This document shows positions 1-10,317 of a stretch of DNA of 64,000 nucleotides, in pieces. Within the stretch, counting starts at the first letter, position 1; each line of letters begins with the position of its first letter. Source of the stretch: Adiantum capillus-veneris (Eukaryota > Streptophyta > Polypodiopsida > Polypodiales > Pteridaceae). The notes beneath the pieces are model-generated. The model saw nothing but the letters and a program-made list of their open reading frames with translations. It ran no database searches and was not told the DNA's origin. Where the stretch lies: positions 44,152,537-44,216,536 of the forward strand of contig CM043966.1 of assembly GCA_014529385.2 (NCBI GenBank). The letters are read 5' to 3'. The position numbers and the translations under genes were made by a program.

Positions 1-1150
1 TTTTATATGTACACCATATAACATACAATGCAACTTAGTCAGAGTCAGCACGAAGGTTGGTCTTTTGCGATAGAGTAAGGCGACCTAGTAACTTGGTTGG
101 TGGGTTTTTACAGAGCAACAGACAGACATCCCATAGTACCCACCCATTTGGAGGAGTTTCCAAAGCAGTCAACCTCAGAAGAATAGAGTGTCTTGGCATT
201 GTTTGAAGAACCATCTCTCCCATTTTCTTGGAGAATTCCATCATTCTTGAGGAGACATTTCATCGTCCTTGATCTGTAAACATCCTTGGCATTACATCGG
301 GTCCACACCATGTGCATCTTCTTTGCAATCGGTCGCCATCAAGCCGGAGCAGGAGAAACATCTCTTCTGCTCTTTCATTCCCTCTCTTCAAAGGAAGTAA
401 ATTAGAAGTGTGAAGTCTCTCTCTTTTTCTTTGATAAGAAAAAAAAGTCTTTAGAGAAGCTCTTGGATAGAAATTTTCAAACAAATCATTTCGATGGCTC
501 CCACCTCAGGTTGAGTAGGGCTACTACTAGCATTGAAGATCATGTTATGAGTTTTTGGAGTTTCAAGGGAGTAGATAGTAGAGGACATCCTAGAGTACGA
601 GCAGCTCCCCGATGAGGAGTTAGAGGCTACCATACGTTGTCACGGGATATGTGTTCGAAACTGAGCCGGGTAGGTGTAGGGCCTCTGACTGTGAGAGGTG
701 CGAAAGAGAGAGAGCAACAAACACTGAAAGGTCTGGTAATCATTGTAACCATCAATAAGTTGAGTTAAAACTTTGAGTACATCTTAATCTTTAGCCAAGG
801 TGGACTGTTAACATCACCGTCACTTGGATTATTTGATAACTAGGAGTTTAAGCTTCCATTTTATAGGATTAATCAAGCCGTTAATGACACAGAGACTAAA
901 CATGATGATTAACCAATATTAAGCTGATGACGATGATGGATATTTTCTCCATGACACACTCTTTTTGCTTCAATTTCTCTTACGATATGCCCTTAAGTTG
1001 TCAAGAGCTCTCAAAATCTCTATAAAATTTCTCCTTTTTGGTTGCCTTAAATTGATGTCCACTTGCTTTACGAGCTTCACTCTCCTCTTGTTGCTTTAAT
1101 TTCCCTTAAGAGCTTAGCAGCTTTCTCCATGTGGTGTTTTCTAATTGAAT
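1..1150. other. No assignable gene; weak minus-strand reading frames
   Basis: Several overlapping minus-strand open frames lie between about 35 and 633. The longest series begins near 633 with a Ser-rich stretch and is broken by stops and frame changes towards position 35. I recognise no domain. They could be a decayed exon or chance frames. The rest, 640-1150, is AT-rich with no motif I can name. Confidence 0.3.
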
Positions 1151-1286
1151 AATCTTGTCCTCCTCATGCTTAATTAAGAGAAAGATCAAGAGAGATCTGC
1201 AAAAATTCCCCGTTTTCCTTGTTCTTCACCTCATTCATAACTGCTCCCTTTTACTCCTTCAATTTCTCTTAAGGGATTTGTCAAGC

Positions 1287-1522
1287 TTGCTCATAGCTTT
1301 AGTTGTGAAAGAAATTGGGTATCCATTGCTCACCGATGAACAAACATTCTTCTCTGGCGGATTCCAGAATCAATTTTTGTTCATTTTATGTCTTCGATTA
1401 CCGTTTGCTCATAGCTTTAGTTGTGAAAGAAATTGGGTATCCATTGCTCACCGATGAACAAACATTCTTCTCTGGCGGATTCCAGAATCAATTTTTGTTC
1501 ATTTTATGTCTTCGATTACCGT
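1287..1522. repeat. 118-bp perfect tandem duplication
   Basis: Two head-to-tail copies, 1287-1404 and 1405-1522, read essentially identically from TTGCTCATAGC to the GATTACCGT end. The lack of divergence points to a recent event. The open frames covering this block repeat the same peptide in two frames, so they reflect the duplication rather than a gene. Confidence 0.9.
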
Positions 1523-1599
1523 CGTCGACTCCCTTCTTTTGTTGCTTACTGAGCTCGATTCCCTTCAGCAACTTCCTTACTGAGTCTTGCTTACCCCTT

Positions 1600-1775
1600 T
1601 CCAACAAAGAGAGAAGAAGAGAGAGAGAGGGAGAAAGATCAAGTCCCTTCCTCCTTGATGTCAAGAGCGAGGGAGAAAGAGATCGAGTCCTCCTTGAGGT
1701 TGAGAGCGAGAGAGAGAACCTCCTTGAGGTCGAGAGCAAGAGAGAAAGAGCCTCCTTCAAGTCAAGAGCCCTCCT
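1600..1775. repeat. Purine-rich degenerate minisatellite
   Basis: GA-rich tracts are interleaved with three or four imperfect copies of a unit of roughly 35 bp containing CTCCTTGAGGT followed by GAGAGCGAGAGAG. The long open frames on both strands here are low-complexity Arg/Glu/Ser sequence and are not called as genes. Confidence 0.6.
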
Positions 1776-2600
1776 ACCTCCTCGTTCAATACCCTATCCT
1801 CCTCGTAACCCTTTTTTGTTTATCACCCTATTTTTGCCTTTGCCCATCAGTCACGGTGCCATGACTGATGTGGTGCATGAATTGGGTGTGATGGCGTGCA
1901 AACCAAATCGTGGATGATGCCAAATGTGGTAGGAGTAGAATTGCAAATGGGCACCTCGCTTAGCTGATGAAATTTCGCTTCTACGATGCCCTCATCCAAT
2001 GCTCGAGTCGGCCGGTGCGAGCCTCCCTTCTTCTCCTTGTGCCTCCACTTGCTGTCTGCCCACCATGCCCTTCTCTATTCTTCTCCCTTCACACACATTA
2101 AGGCCCCAATGGCCGGCCCCTCCTCTTGAGGTCGTGGGCGACCTTTATTTTTCTTCCCTCAGGTTGGGTGGCCATCGGCCTTTTGGTCACCACATTAGGC
2201 ATACACTTTGACCAAGGCATTGCTCCACTGTCTTCCCACTGCCATGTTTGGCATTCTCCGAAACCTTTAAGCGAAAGCTCATCGAGAACTTTTTGTTCTT
2301 CTTAAAGGACACCATATTTGGTATACATATTGGCCAAATCAATGCTAAGCATGGTGTTTACTTTTAGCAGGTCCTTAACCGGCATTATCCTTGAGAATTT
2401 TATTGCTAAAAATTTCCCAGATGGCATACTAATCAAAGGTATATACTTTTATTGAGTTTCTTACTATACATAGATTTCAACCAACCGCTGCATGAGGGAC
2501 AAGCTTTATAACCTTTAATTGAGAACCCTACACTCAGAGTGAAATATTTAGAATGATAATAAAAAATAGAGTGAAATGAAAAGGCGTATCTATATGTATT
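1776..2600. other. No recognisable feature
   Basis: Mixed-composition sequence without a supported gene. GC content is somewhat raised at about 1980-2180. I see no transposon terminus or structural RNA. Confidence 0.4.
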
Positions 2601-2624
2601 ACTTAAAATGAAATCAGTATCGTC

Positions 2625-3330
2625 TTAAAATCCGTAGTCGGAAAAGTTGTGTGTAGTCCATGCTAGAATTTTTTGCACTCTAGATCTCCTTTCATTTTTT
2701 GGTTTTGACATATCAAGTACATCTATGCCTCTCCACAACTCTTGGAGGTCGTCAATTAGAGGTGCCAAGTATACATTAGTGTTTTTAACTTGACGTTTTC
2801 TTGGAATTATGAGAGAAAAAAGTAAATGCTCTTTTTTAAAACAAATAAAGGGTGGTAGATTGTAGTTAACTAGAACTACTAGCCAAATAGACCATTTACT
2901 TGAGCACATGGAAAATGGATTCACACCATCCAAACTAGCACCATCATAATGTGTCGTGGTTTTGTTTCAAATTCATGCCATTTTGTATTGATATGTTTGA
3001 AAGCTGTGAAATCCAAGGAAATTCTCATAATCCCATTCGTAATTGCATTCTTTTCTCCCCAGTCCCTAAGATCTTGCTAAATATAGGGTTCAAAATATGT
3101 GTTGTATACGGTGTGTCCATGGAAAACATTGAAGCACCTTACAAGAGATCTATCCGCTCGTATCTTTATAACAAGATGTTTTACATTTTTGACATGCTTT
3201 TTTATTTTTGTATTTGTTTCTACACAAAATACAATCGTTCGGACATGCGTGTATGGTATTGTAATCGAGTTCAAGCTTGCCTAATATCTTTTTCACTTCA
3301 TCTCTTGATGTAAGAAGGGAGTTGTTTGAG
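2625..3330 (-). pseudogene. Decayed CACTA (En/Spm) tnp2-type transposase
   Basis: Read on the minus strand from about 3312, the conceptual protein contains IHACPNDCILCR followed by a Cys pair, the signature of the plant tnp2-like transposase. The frame then breaks. Further down, 2933-2625 encodes a block starting DGVNPFS and continuing through VNYNLPP, YLAPLIDDLQELW and a TTHNFSDYG end, which is the classic core of the same family. The region in between has stops and frame changes, so no functional enzyme can be made. Minus-strand sequence at about 3780-3600 reads as a further open stretch that may be upstream coding sequence of the same element, but I cannot assign it. No CACTA terminus was found. 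The same family recurs at 51-52 kb on the plus strand. Confidence 0.8.
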
Positions 3331-3339
3331 GGTAAGAAC

Positions 3340-4837
3340 TTTTGAGATAGAAGCCTGCAACATTTTGAACAAGGACCACATAAAAATTAAGTATTAAAAC
3401 ACTCAAAAATATTGCAATAAACATTGACAATTGAGAAGACATTTACTTCAATAGTGTAGAAATGGATGCATTACGCCAAGCATAACAATTTTGGAGGTTC
3501 AAAATAAGTAAACTTGCACTTAACCGTGACAAATTTGCTCCTATGTAGATTTTCTCGAGCGCTTCCTTTCTAAGAAAAATTTCGTTATTACATGATTCAC
3601 TTCCTTTGTACTACCAATCATGAATAAAATCATCCATACCATCATTGTCAAAATGAGAACCATATAGTTTCTTTAATCTCTCATAGATGTTTGGATCACT
3701 TTTATGAAGGAGTTTCATGCACTCAATTGGCATACGTAAAATGCCATGAGAAGGTAGACGTACATCATTTTCAACATCATACTTTGGAATCTATCACATA
3801 GACGTAATTATAAGCATTTTATATACAAACAAAAAAACTTAATATTTTGTAACACATACTTAGCATTTAAAAAAGAAACAAATTTATTAAGCAAAGAACT
3901 CAATAGTATCAAACATAGACGTGTAAATTTCAAAAATTTGATACATAATACACAATTGCACATTTTTTTGTATACACTTTTACATATTCAATCTAGAGGT
4001 GGAGGTGCTCTTTCTGGCCTACAAAATTTGTAGTTCTAGTAGTTCATCATCGGCACGTAATGATCTAATGGAATTTACAAGAATGTATCTTGGAACATCT
4101 CTGCTCATGTACTCTGGTTCATATCCATTTTAACATTCGACAAATGTGCACTTGGTTCTTGAAATCCTTCCTCGACTACTATTAATTAAGCCGGCTACGT
4201 TTCCATGTGTATATGGTCTGCCATCTACATAAAGTCTTTGACATTTTGCATGGGTGATGCCTCTATCTGAAAAGAAAACCATAAGTGGTCATGCTATGGA
4301 TACAATGCGCCAATTGATTGCGAAGGGCCCCATCTATATATATGCCCACAAAAGCAGATAAGGGTTGGAATTGGAGCTGACCTCTTGAGATAGCTAATTT
4401 CAGTGTTAGAAGATTTCAGCTCTACTGGTGATGTATGAGTTCAGACAGTAGACTGGACAAAGGAACAGAAACTGAACTGGAATACACCTACTGGAATAAG
4501 AACCAGACTATGTACTGAGAATGTATTCAGATTCAGATTCAGAGTAAGTATAACTAGAATAAATTGCTGTATTTGGAATTATAGATGAAGGATTACAATG
4601 AGTACGATGTGTCTTATGAACAAAAGGATAGACAGTGCACAAACGACAACAACTACCAATGATTGACAACTCGAGTACAATTGCCACAAAAACACTAACC
4701 CGATTATGCTAACCTGATTACAATGTAATGGGCCCTATTTATATGCCTTGGGTTTACCATGGTAATTACCGTAGTAATTACTGACTGATTCACTGCCCGT
4801 CTCATAAGAGAGTGTTCCCACCTAGTGAAACTGTCTC
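3340..4837. other. No gene; AT-rich, possible LTR-like promoter
   Basis: No supported coding region apart from the unassigned open stretch near 3600-3780. At about 4735-4745 the minus strand carries TATAAATAG in a setting (GGGCCC beside it) often seen in plant LTRs. With no matching second LTR I do not call one. Confidence 0.3.
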
Positions 4838-5210
4838 AGCCATCTACATCTTTCCCTCCTTTCTTGGGTCAAATGGTTGAGGAAGTGATCAAGAGAATGA
4901 ACCAGAGGGTTCAAAAAAATTTGAACCTATGACGACCACCACCACTAGAAAATGTACCATGCATGTTGAAGTGGTGTGCAATCGAGTATATGTATACCAA
5001 TCACAAGACAAACAAGTGCTATTACAATAGGAATTATGTGAGGGAAAGTCTGTATGGACCATTGGGGGTGCACTGTCTTCCACCACCATTGAGGTACCCA
5101 ATAATGTAGCACAAGGGAGAGACAAGCCTCAATTAGCGTTGGACAAAAAGACTCTTTTACGACAAGAAAACCAGGCAATAGCTAGATATACGCATCATGT
5201 AGAAACAATT
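4838..5210 (+). pseudogene. Fragment of Tat-like Ty3/gypsy gag
   Basis: The plus strand encodes the degenerate string LKWCAIEYMYTNHKTNKCYY, followed by NRNYVRES.YGP and LPPP. The same segment occurs in the Tat-like element at 59,720-59,870 (LKWCAIEQKWTNHETHECFY and so on). The preceding QMVEEVIKRMNQ also matches that element's MIEEVIRRIKQ at about 59,560. The fragment carries stops and frame changes and has no flanking LTR, so it is a decayed piece of a related copy. The comparison is internal to this window; the family assignment rests on the RT and PBS of the larger element. Confidence 0.75.
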
Positions 5211-5869
5211 GCGAGTCAAAAAATGTTGCCATCGACTTCCATTAGGAGAAACTTGGGCTCCGACTTTTGGGCCATGTAAGAAGTTCCATGTCATCTTAGA
5301 GAGAGAAAATAAAAATATTAAATAGTATATTTTACGTGATACTTTTTTATGCCAACAAAAAGCCAAAATGAAATTTTTTGTTAGGTAGCCACTATCTTTA
5401 TCATTCTTCCCTTTTGTTCTCTTGTTGAGATCCAATTAACCATATGAATAATGATTTGAAATGCCAACTTAAAAAATTTTGCTCCAAAAACTTAAGCTAC
5501 AGGAACTCTATCAACTCTAAACATGAGACTACAGCCTTCCCTCCCAAAACTTCAGATATTTCATCAGTCTCGAGTGTTTGTCTGTCTCTCTATCAACTTT
5601 AGGAATGGAGAATGATTCCTTTTTTATGAAAACATCAATTTGAACTCTTCAACACTTACACAAATAAAGAACACACGCCATCTTCACATTGATGTATTTC
5701 AAGAGTACGCACCATTGCACAAAAATAAGAGGGAGTCTTTCTTATCTCAACAAAGAGAAAGAACTTAGAAGGACAAACAAGGAACATCATTTGGATTTGT
5801 GGACCGATGGGTCTATTTACCCAAAGGATCCTACAACAAATTCCGCCTCCCTTTTCTAATATCACCAAC
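5211..5869. other. No recognisable feature
   Basis: AT-rich sequence with scattered short frames and no recognisable domain. Part of it could be upstream sequence of the decayed gene that follows. Confidence 0.35.
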
Positions 5870-7141
5870 CTTTTACATTTCACAGGTGATGGCAAGGATG
5901 TGCTATTGGGCTACACTCAACATTTGGAAATGCAAGGATTGAATGCAAAAAAGCAAAGAGACTTCCTAGTGATGGAGAACATGCAGCAGTTGAAGAAACA
6001 TAACAAGGCATGTGCTCAGAAGAGTTTATCAAACATGTGATAATCCAAAGACTTGAGAAGAAGATCACAAGTTTGCATGAGAAAGACATGATGCTTGGAG
6101 TCAGAAAAGGAAACCATTTCTATGCAACATAGAGAAAATGAAGATTGGTAATGGCGGCCTAAAAAAATGAATACGTGCTTTAAAGTAACTCAAAGTTTGT
6201 TTTTTCTTTTGTATCCTATATATGTGTTACACTTTCTCACTATTGATCATGACGCATGGTGCTATCTTTGCAGGTCTTTGCTAAATCCAAACTCAAACAT
6301 AGTAGGTTCCAATGCCAGAGTACATTACAACTGTCTAGTTCCAAAACAAGTAGTTGAAGAGATGATAACTCAAAAAAAAAATCATAAATTGAAAGGGAGG
6401 TTCCTTACCTCCTTCATAAAGGAGAACAATTGGAACCAATGGAAGTGCAAGCAATACTCAATAAGAGTGGCATCTTACAGATGGGATACAAGGCACTCTT
6501 CAAAGCATTAGCTAAAAAGTCTCAAAATAAGCTACAAGAGAGGATCATTACTGCAAAAGCCATCACTTGTAAAGGCTACACGTATGCATGTAAACGATGA
6601 GGTGTTTGAGAAACTTGGGTCACCATTCCATATTGAAGCAACATTCTTAGGCAAGGGGGGTAAAGAGGTAGAGTATACCAAGCATAACCATCTTTTTGTT
6701 GATCATGAATTATTGAGAAGGTATGCAGTTCACTTCTTTCACAAGATTTGAGAGGACTGCAATGAGGTTCTCAAGTTTGCTTTGAAGCTCGATGAGTGCG
6801 AGGTCTTGAAGAACAAGAAGCTGGAGAGAGTCACCATTATCCTCATCAATAGAGCTTTGGATCCATCAATAACCAAAGAGGACCCACAACACTTCAGCGT
6901 GCGATCTGAGAACAACATTCTGACACTAGGATCATTTCAAGTATACTTAGTTCACTCTATAATAACAAAAATATTTCATATTTGCTTCTTGCTTTTTTGT
7001 TTCCATTTTTCATTGCAGGTTGATAAGAAAGATTTTGAAATCCTCGATTGGGTTTTTAGTCAAACCCAAATTCCTTCTATCATCAGTGAGAACAAAGAAA
7101 CAGAGGTGTGCTTTCAGTGGAAGGATTTGGTGATTATATAG
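5870..7141 (+). pseudogene. Unrecognised decayed multi-exon protein gene
   Basis: Several plus-strand segments look like real coding sequence broken by stops and frame shifts. One lies at 5886-6040. Another follows an acceptor-like TTTGCAG near 6273 and includes EPMEVQAILNKSGILQMGYK (about 6440-6500). Another runs from about 6780 with KLDECEVLKNKKLERVTIIL and ends GSFQ. A clear intron is visible: donor GTATAC at 6941 and acceptor TTGCAG ending at 7018, after which VDKKDFEILDWVF continues in frame to a TAG at 7139. I do not recognise the family. The exon structure and charged, globular composition argue for a former protein gene, either host or transposon-borne. It ends just before the truncated integrase of the next element, so it may have been cut or used as an insertion site. 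Confidence 0.45.
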
Positions 7142-7174
7142 TCGAATGACACACGGTAGGTGACTTTTAGACTC

Positions 7175-9811
7175 TTAAGTGCATGTACAGTAAGAGAAAG
7201 CTTGATTCCTAATCTGTTTGCACACAGCTTCTGTGGTTTTAGCTCTTAATGCTCTTCCTTCAACCTGGTTAGTTAGGTCCTCTCGTGCAAGAACCAAGTA
7301 TCTCATATGCCAGAGTCCTAGAGGCATTGTGACTAGATCCACAACCCATTTATAGTGCATGGCTAGTGGATATGTAGGGTGCAATCCATCACGATGTCGA
7401 ACATTTGAATACACTTGACAAGTTACACATGTCTCTACAAACTGAGATACATCTTTATACATACCCTTCCACCAGTATTTTTCTTTCAACTTGGAGAAGG
7501 TTGCCCATACACCCCTGTGTCCATCCCATAGACTCTCATGAAACTCTTGCATGAGCTTTACTTGAGTCTCTTTTTTACATATAACCCTTTGTGGTGTAGC
7601 ACCCTTTTGTTTAGGATGCTTCCACAAGTAACCATCCCTCAAAAAGTACCCATATGCTTTCCTGCGTATCCTCTTGAATTCTTGTTCAGACCAATCATCT
7701 TGTTTTGTTAGAGTACTCAAGTAGCTTCCAATAAGAAGCCAATCACCTTCATAAAGCTCTTTCAAGAATGATTCAAGTAGATTAGTCATGCAGACATTGT
7801 TACCTTTGACATGAGAGATAGAATAGAACTTTGTGCCTACATCATCTCCCTCGTCAATCATTTGTGACTCATCTTCATACCTTGCCCTTGATAGCATATC
7901 TGCCACTATATTGTCTTTACCTGCAATGTGCTTAAACTCAGGATTTAAGGACTTAATGTAGGCAATCCACCGCAACATAGCAATGTCTGGAGTTGAGCAG
8001 CTTGTAATCATCCCAAGAAGTGGTAGACAATCTGTTTCTACAGCCACACATGCACCAATTAGGTACTCTTTCCCACTTTTCAAGGCTGTAACCATACCCC
8101 ATAACTCTCTCTTTATCTGTGGATAGTTTCTTTGGCGAGCACTTAGCACCTTTGCTCCAAATCTTACCACATACCTGTGTCCTTCTTTGTCATCTTGCCC
8201 TATTGCCCATCCAATCCCTATAGGACTGGTGTCTACTGTCACAATTACTGGCCTTTGACACTCATAGTCTACCTTTCTCAAAGTTGTTGCTGACTGGAGC
8301 AACTCCTTTAGCTTTTTCATGGATTTTACATGTGCTTCTGTCCATTTAAACTTCTGATTCTTTCTAAGCAGCTGATAAAGAGGATCAGCTACATGTGCAT
8401 AATGTGGAATCCAAATAACATAGAAGACACATGCTCCCAGAAACCTTCTAACCTCAGTGATACTAGTGCACGTTTCTTTCATTCTTTGGATGGCATCTAC
8501 CTTTGTTGGACAAGATTTCCTACCATATGGCCCGCACATGTGCCCCACAATAAGCACTTCATTGACACCAAACATAGACTTTTTCCCTGACAATGTAAGA
8601 TTCACTTCTTCCAACCTATACAAAATTTTATCACAATCATTTATGTGATTTACCACAAACCTGCGACATCCCTTGAGATCCAAAGCTTCATCTTTGTCAC
8701 TTTCTTCACATCCTTTGATAGGAAAATCATCAATGAAAGGCATTGTGATTTGAGGAATAAAGTCACGTAAGACCTTATTCATCCCATTCATCATATGTAC
8801 AACCGAGTTGGTTGCTCCCTGTGGCAAGGTACACATCCTTACCAAACCCAAAGGTGTCCTCATGGTTTTCAAGTCTCTGCTTTCGATTGCAATCTGAAAT
8901 TGATCATACCCTGATTAGAGATCCCCCATTGAGTAGATTTCCCTCCCTGCAAATGCCTCTGCAAACTCATCCACAATTGGACCTGTACCTACATTTCTAA
9001 TTGTCACCTTGTTCACTGGTTGCATATCTTGGATGAAGCGTAGAGAACCATTCTTCTTCGGAACTGTGAACCACCTGTTTGAGTATGGAGCACAAGAAGG
9101 CTCCAAGATTCCCATTTTGATTTTCTCATTCAGTAGCTCTACTAACTTTGGCAAATGAGCCTTTGGAACCGGAATAGGCCGCAGATTCCAAGGCACATGA
9201 GGTATTGTGAAAATTACCATAGAAGCTACAATAGAAGGATCAACACATCCTATCTCATGTGGCTCAAATGCAAAAGCCTTACCATGCTTTGAAAGCATTT
9301 CTTTGAAGCACTTTGTCTCCTCCTATGTTAGAAACTCCTCGCAACCAATCTGCAAGTCTTGGAAAGACTCCTTTGTGAAGGTATGTCCAATCTTTTTAGG
9401 ATTCCTCAAACTTGGTTGTAAAGAAGCCTGCTCAATCTTTTCCCTGTTGTTGGGTGGTAAGGGTGAAGCTACTGGTTTCACCTTCTTTTCTACACTCTTG
9501 TATTTAGTTTCAACATGGACTTCTGGGCCAACTGTTTGGCTTTCTTTAAAGTATTCTATTACTTGATACATTTCCATAGAGCAAACTTCCACAACTTCAT
9601 TTTCAAGATGCAAATTAGACCCCATTATAGCATCAAGCTCACCCATAGTATCTACAAAAGAAACTTGTTCACACAAACCCAAAACATTTTCAGTAGGCTC
9701 TAGCAACCCACTCTTTTTCATGCCTATTTGTACATTATGCACATATTGCCTCTCACATCTCTTCAAATCTTCAAGTTTTGTAAAACATACTGATCCATTC
9801 TTTGTTACCAA
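7175..9811 (-). pseudogene. Ty3/gypsy pol: RT, RNase H, truncated integrase
   Basis: This is the minus-strand pol of the element whose gag lies upstream at 10,315-12,264. In order it holds an RT (about 9250-8600) with PKKNGSLRFIQD and the catalytic box MPFIDDFPIKG, where FIDD stands in for the usual Y-x-DD. RNase H (about 8260-7860) runs from VTVDTSPIGIGWAIG to AGKDNIVADMLSRA. The integrase zinc finger follows (H..H..CVTCQ, about 7550-7420) with the start of the core. In-frame stops sit at 9323-9325 and 8915-8917. The sequence ends near 7175 inside the integrase core, so the 3' half of the element and its LTR are missing. The frame differs from that of gag, implying a frameshift or a lost ribosomal shift between about 9889 and 9811. 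Non-autonomous as it stands. Confidence 0.88.
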
Positions 9812-9888
9812 CGAGCTCGTTGAAAACGCTTCACCTATTTTTGGATCAGGCGAGACCCTTTTTCTTTTTGTACCACTGCAATCCCGCT

Positions 9889-10317
9889 TTACAATGGTTC
9901 TTGGCCAAAACCCATCATTTCTCTATGATCATGAAACTCTTTGCTCACCTTTGGTAGAGGATGTTCTCTGAGGTTGTCATGATTTCTTTCATGGTTCACA
10001 CAAACTGTGAGAAATTTGACAGCTCGTTTACCATCTTTGCTACGTATCCTAGCATATGTTGAACCATCATCCATTACCTTTGTTTCCATTCGAACTCCCA
10101 CAATGTAGGGTTGTCCAAGGATGAGATGATATGAAGATGTATCCTGTACAAAGAAGTTTTGGTCAATCTTTACATCACCTATTGTTACCTTCACACCTGG
10201 ACATGCTGCATACAATTCACCGGATGAATTGTTTGCCACTTTTACCATCCAGCCATGATCTGTGTCCATCGGCCATTTGCACTTGTTGTAGAGACTCTTT
10301 GACATTATGTTTATTTA
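9889..10317 (-). pseudogene. Retroviral-type aspartic protease of the gypsy element
   Basis: The catalytic triplet region reads LIDHGS at the very end of the gag frame (about 10,335-10,318). A TAA at 10,315-10,317 interrupts it, and the same frame continues INIMSKSLY into this ORF. Family proteases have D-S/T-G, so DHG is itself unusual. Further on, SSYHLILGQPYIVG supplies the ILG-x-P flap motif typical of retropepsins. Gag and protease were therefore one frame now separated by a single stop. The activity would cleave the Gag-Pol polyprotein in the particle. The stop and the changed catalytic triplet suggest it is dead. Confidence 0.75.

Noticed and set aside
4340-4840. Solo LTR with a minus-strand TATA box
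   Set aside because: TATAAATAG is present, but no defined TG..CA boundaries, target duplication or second copy were found.
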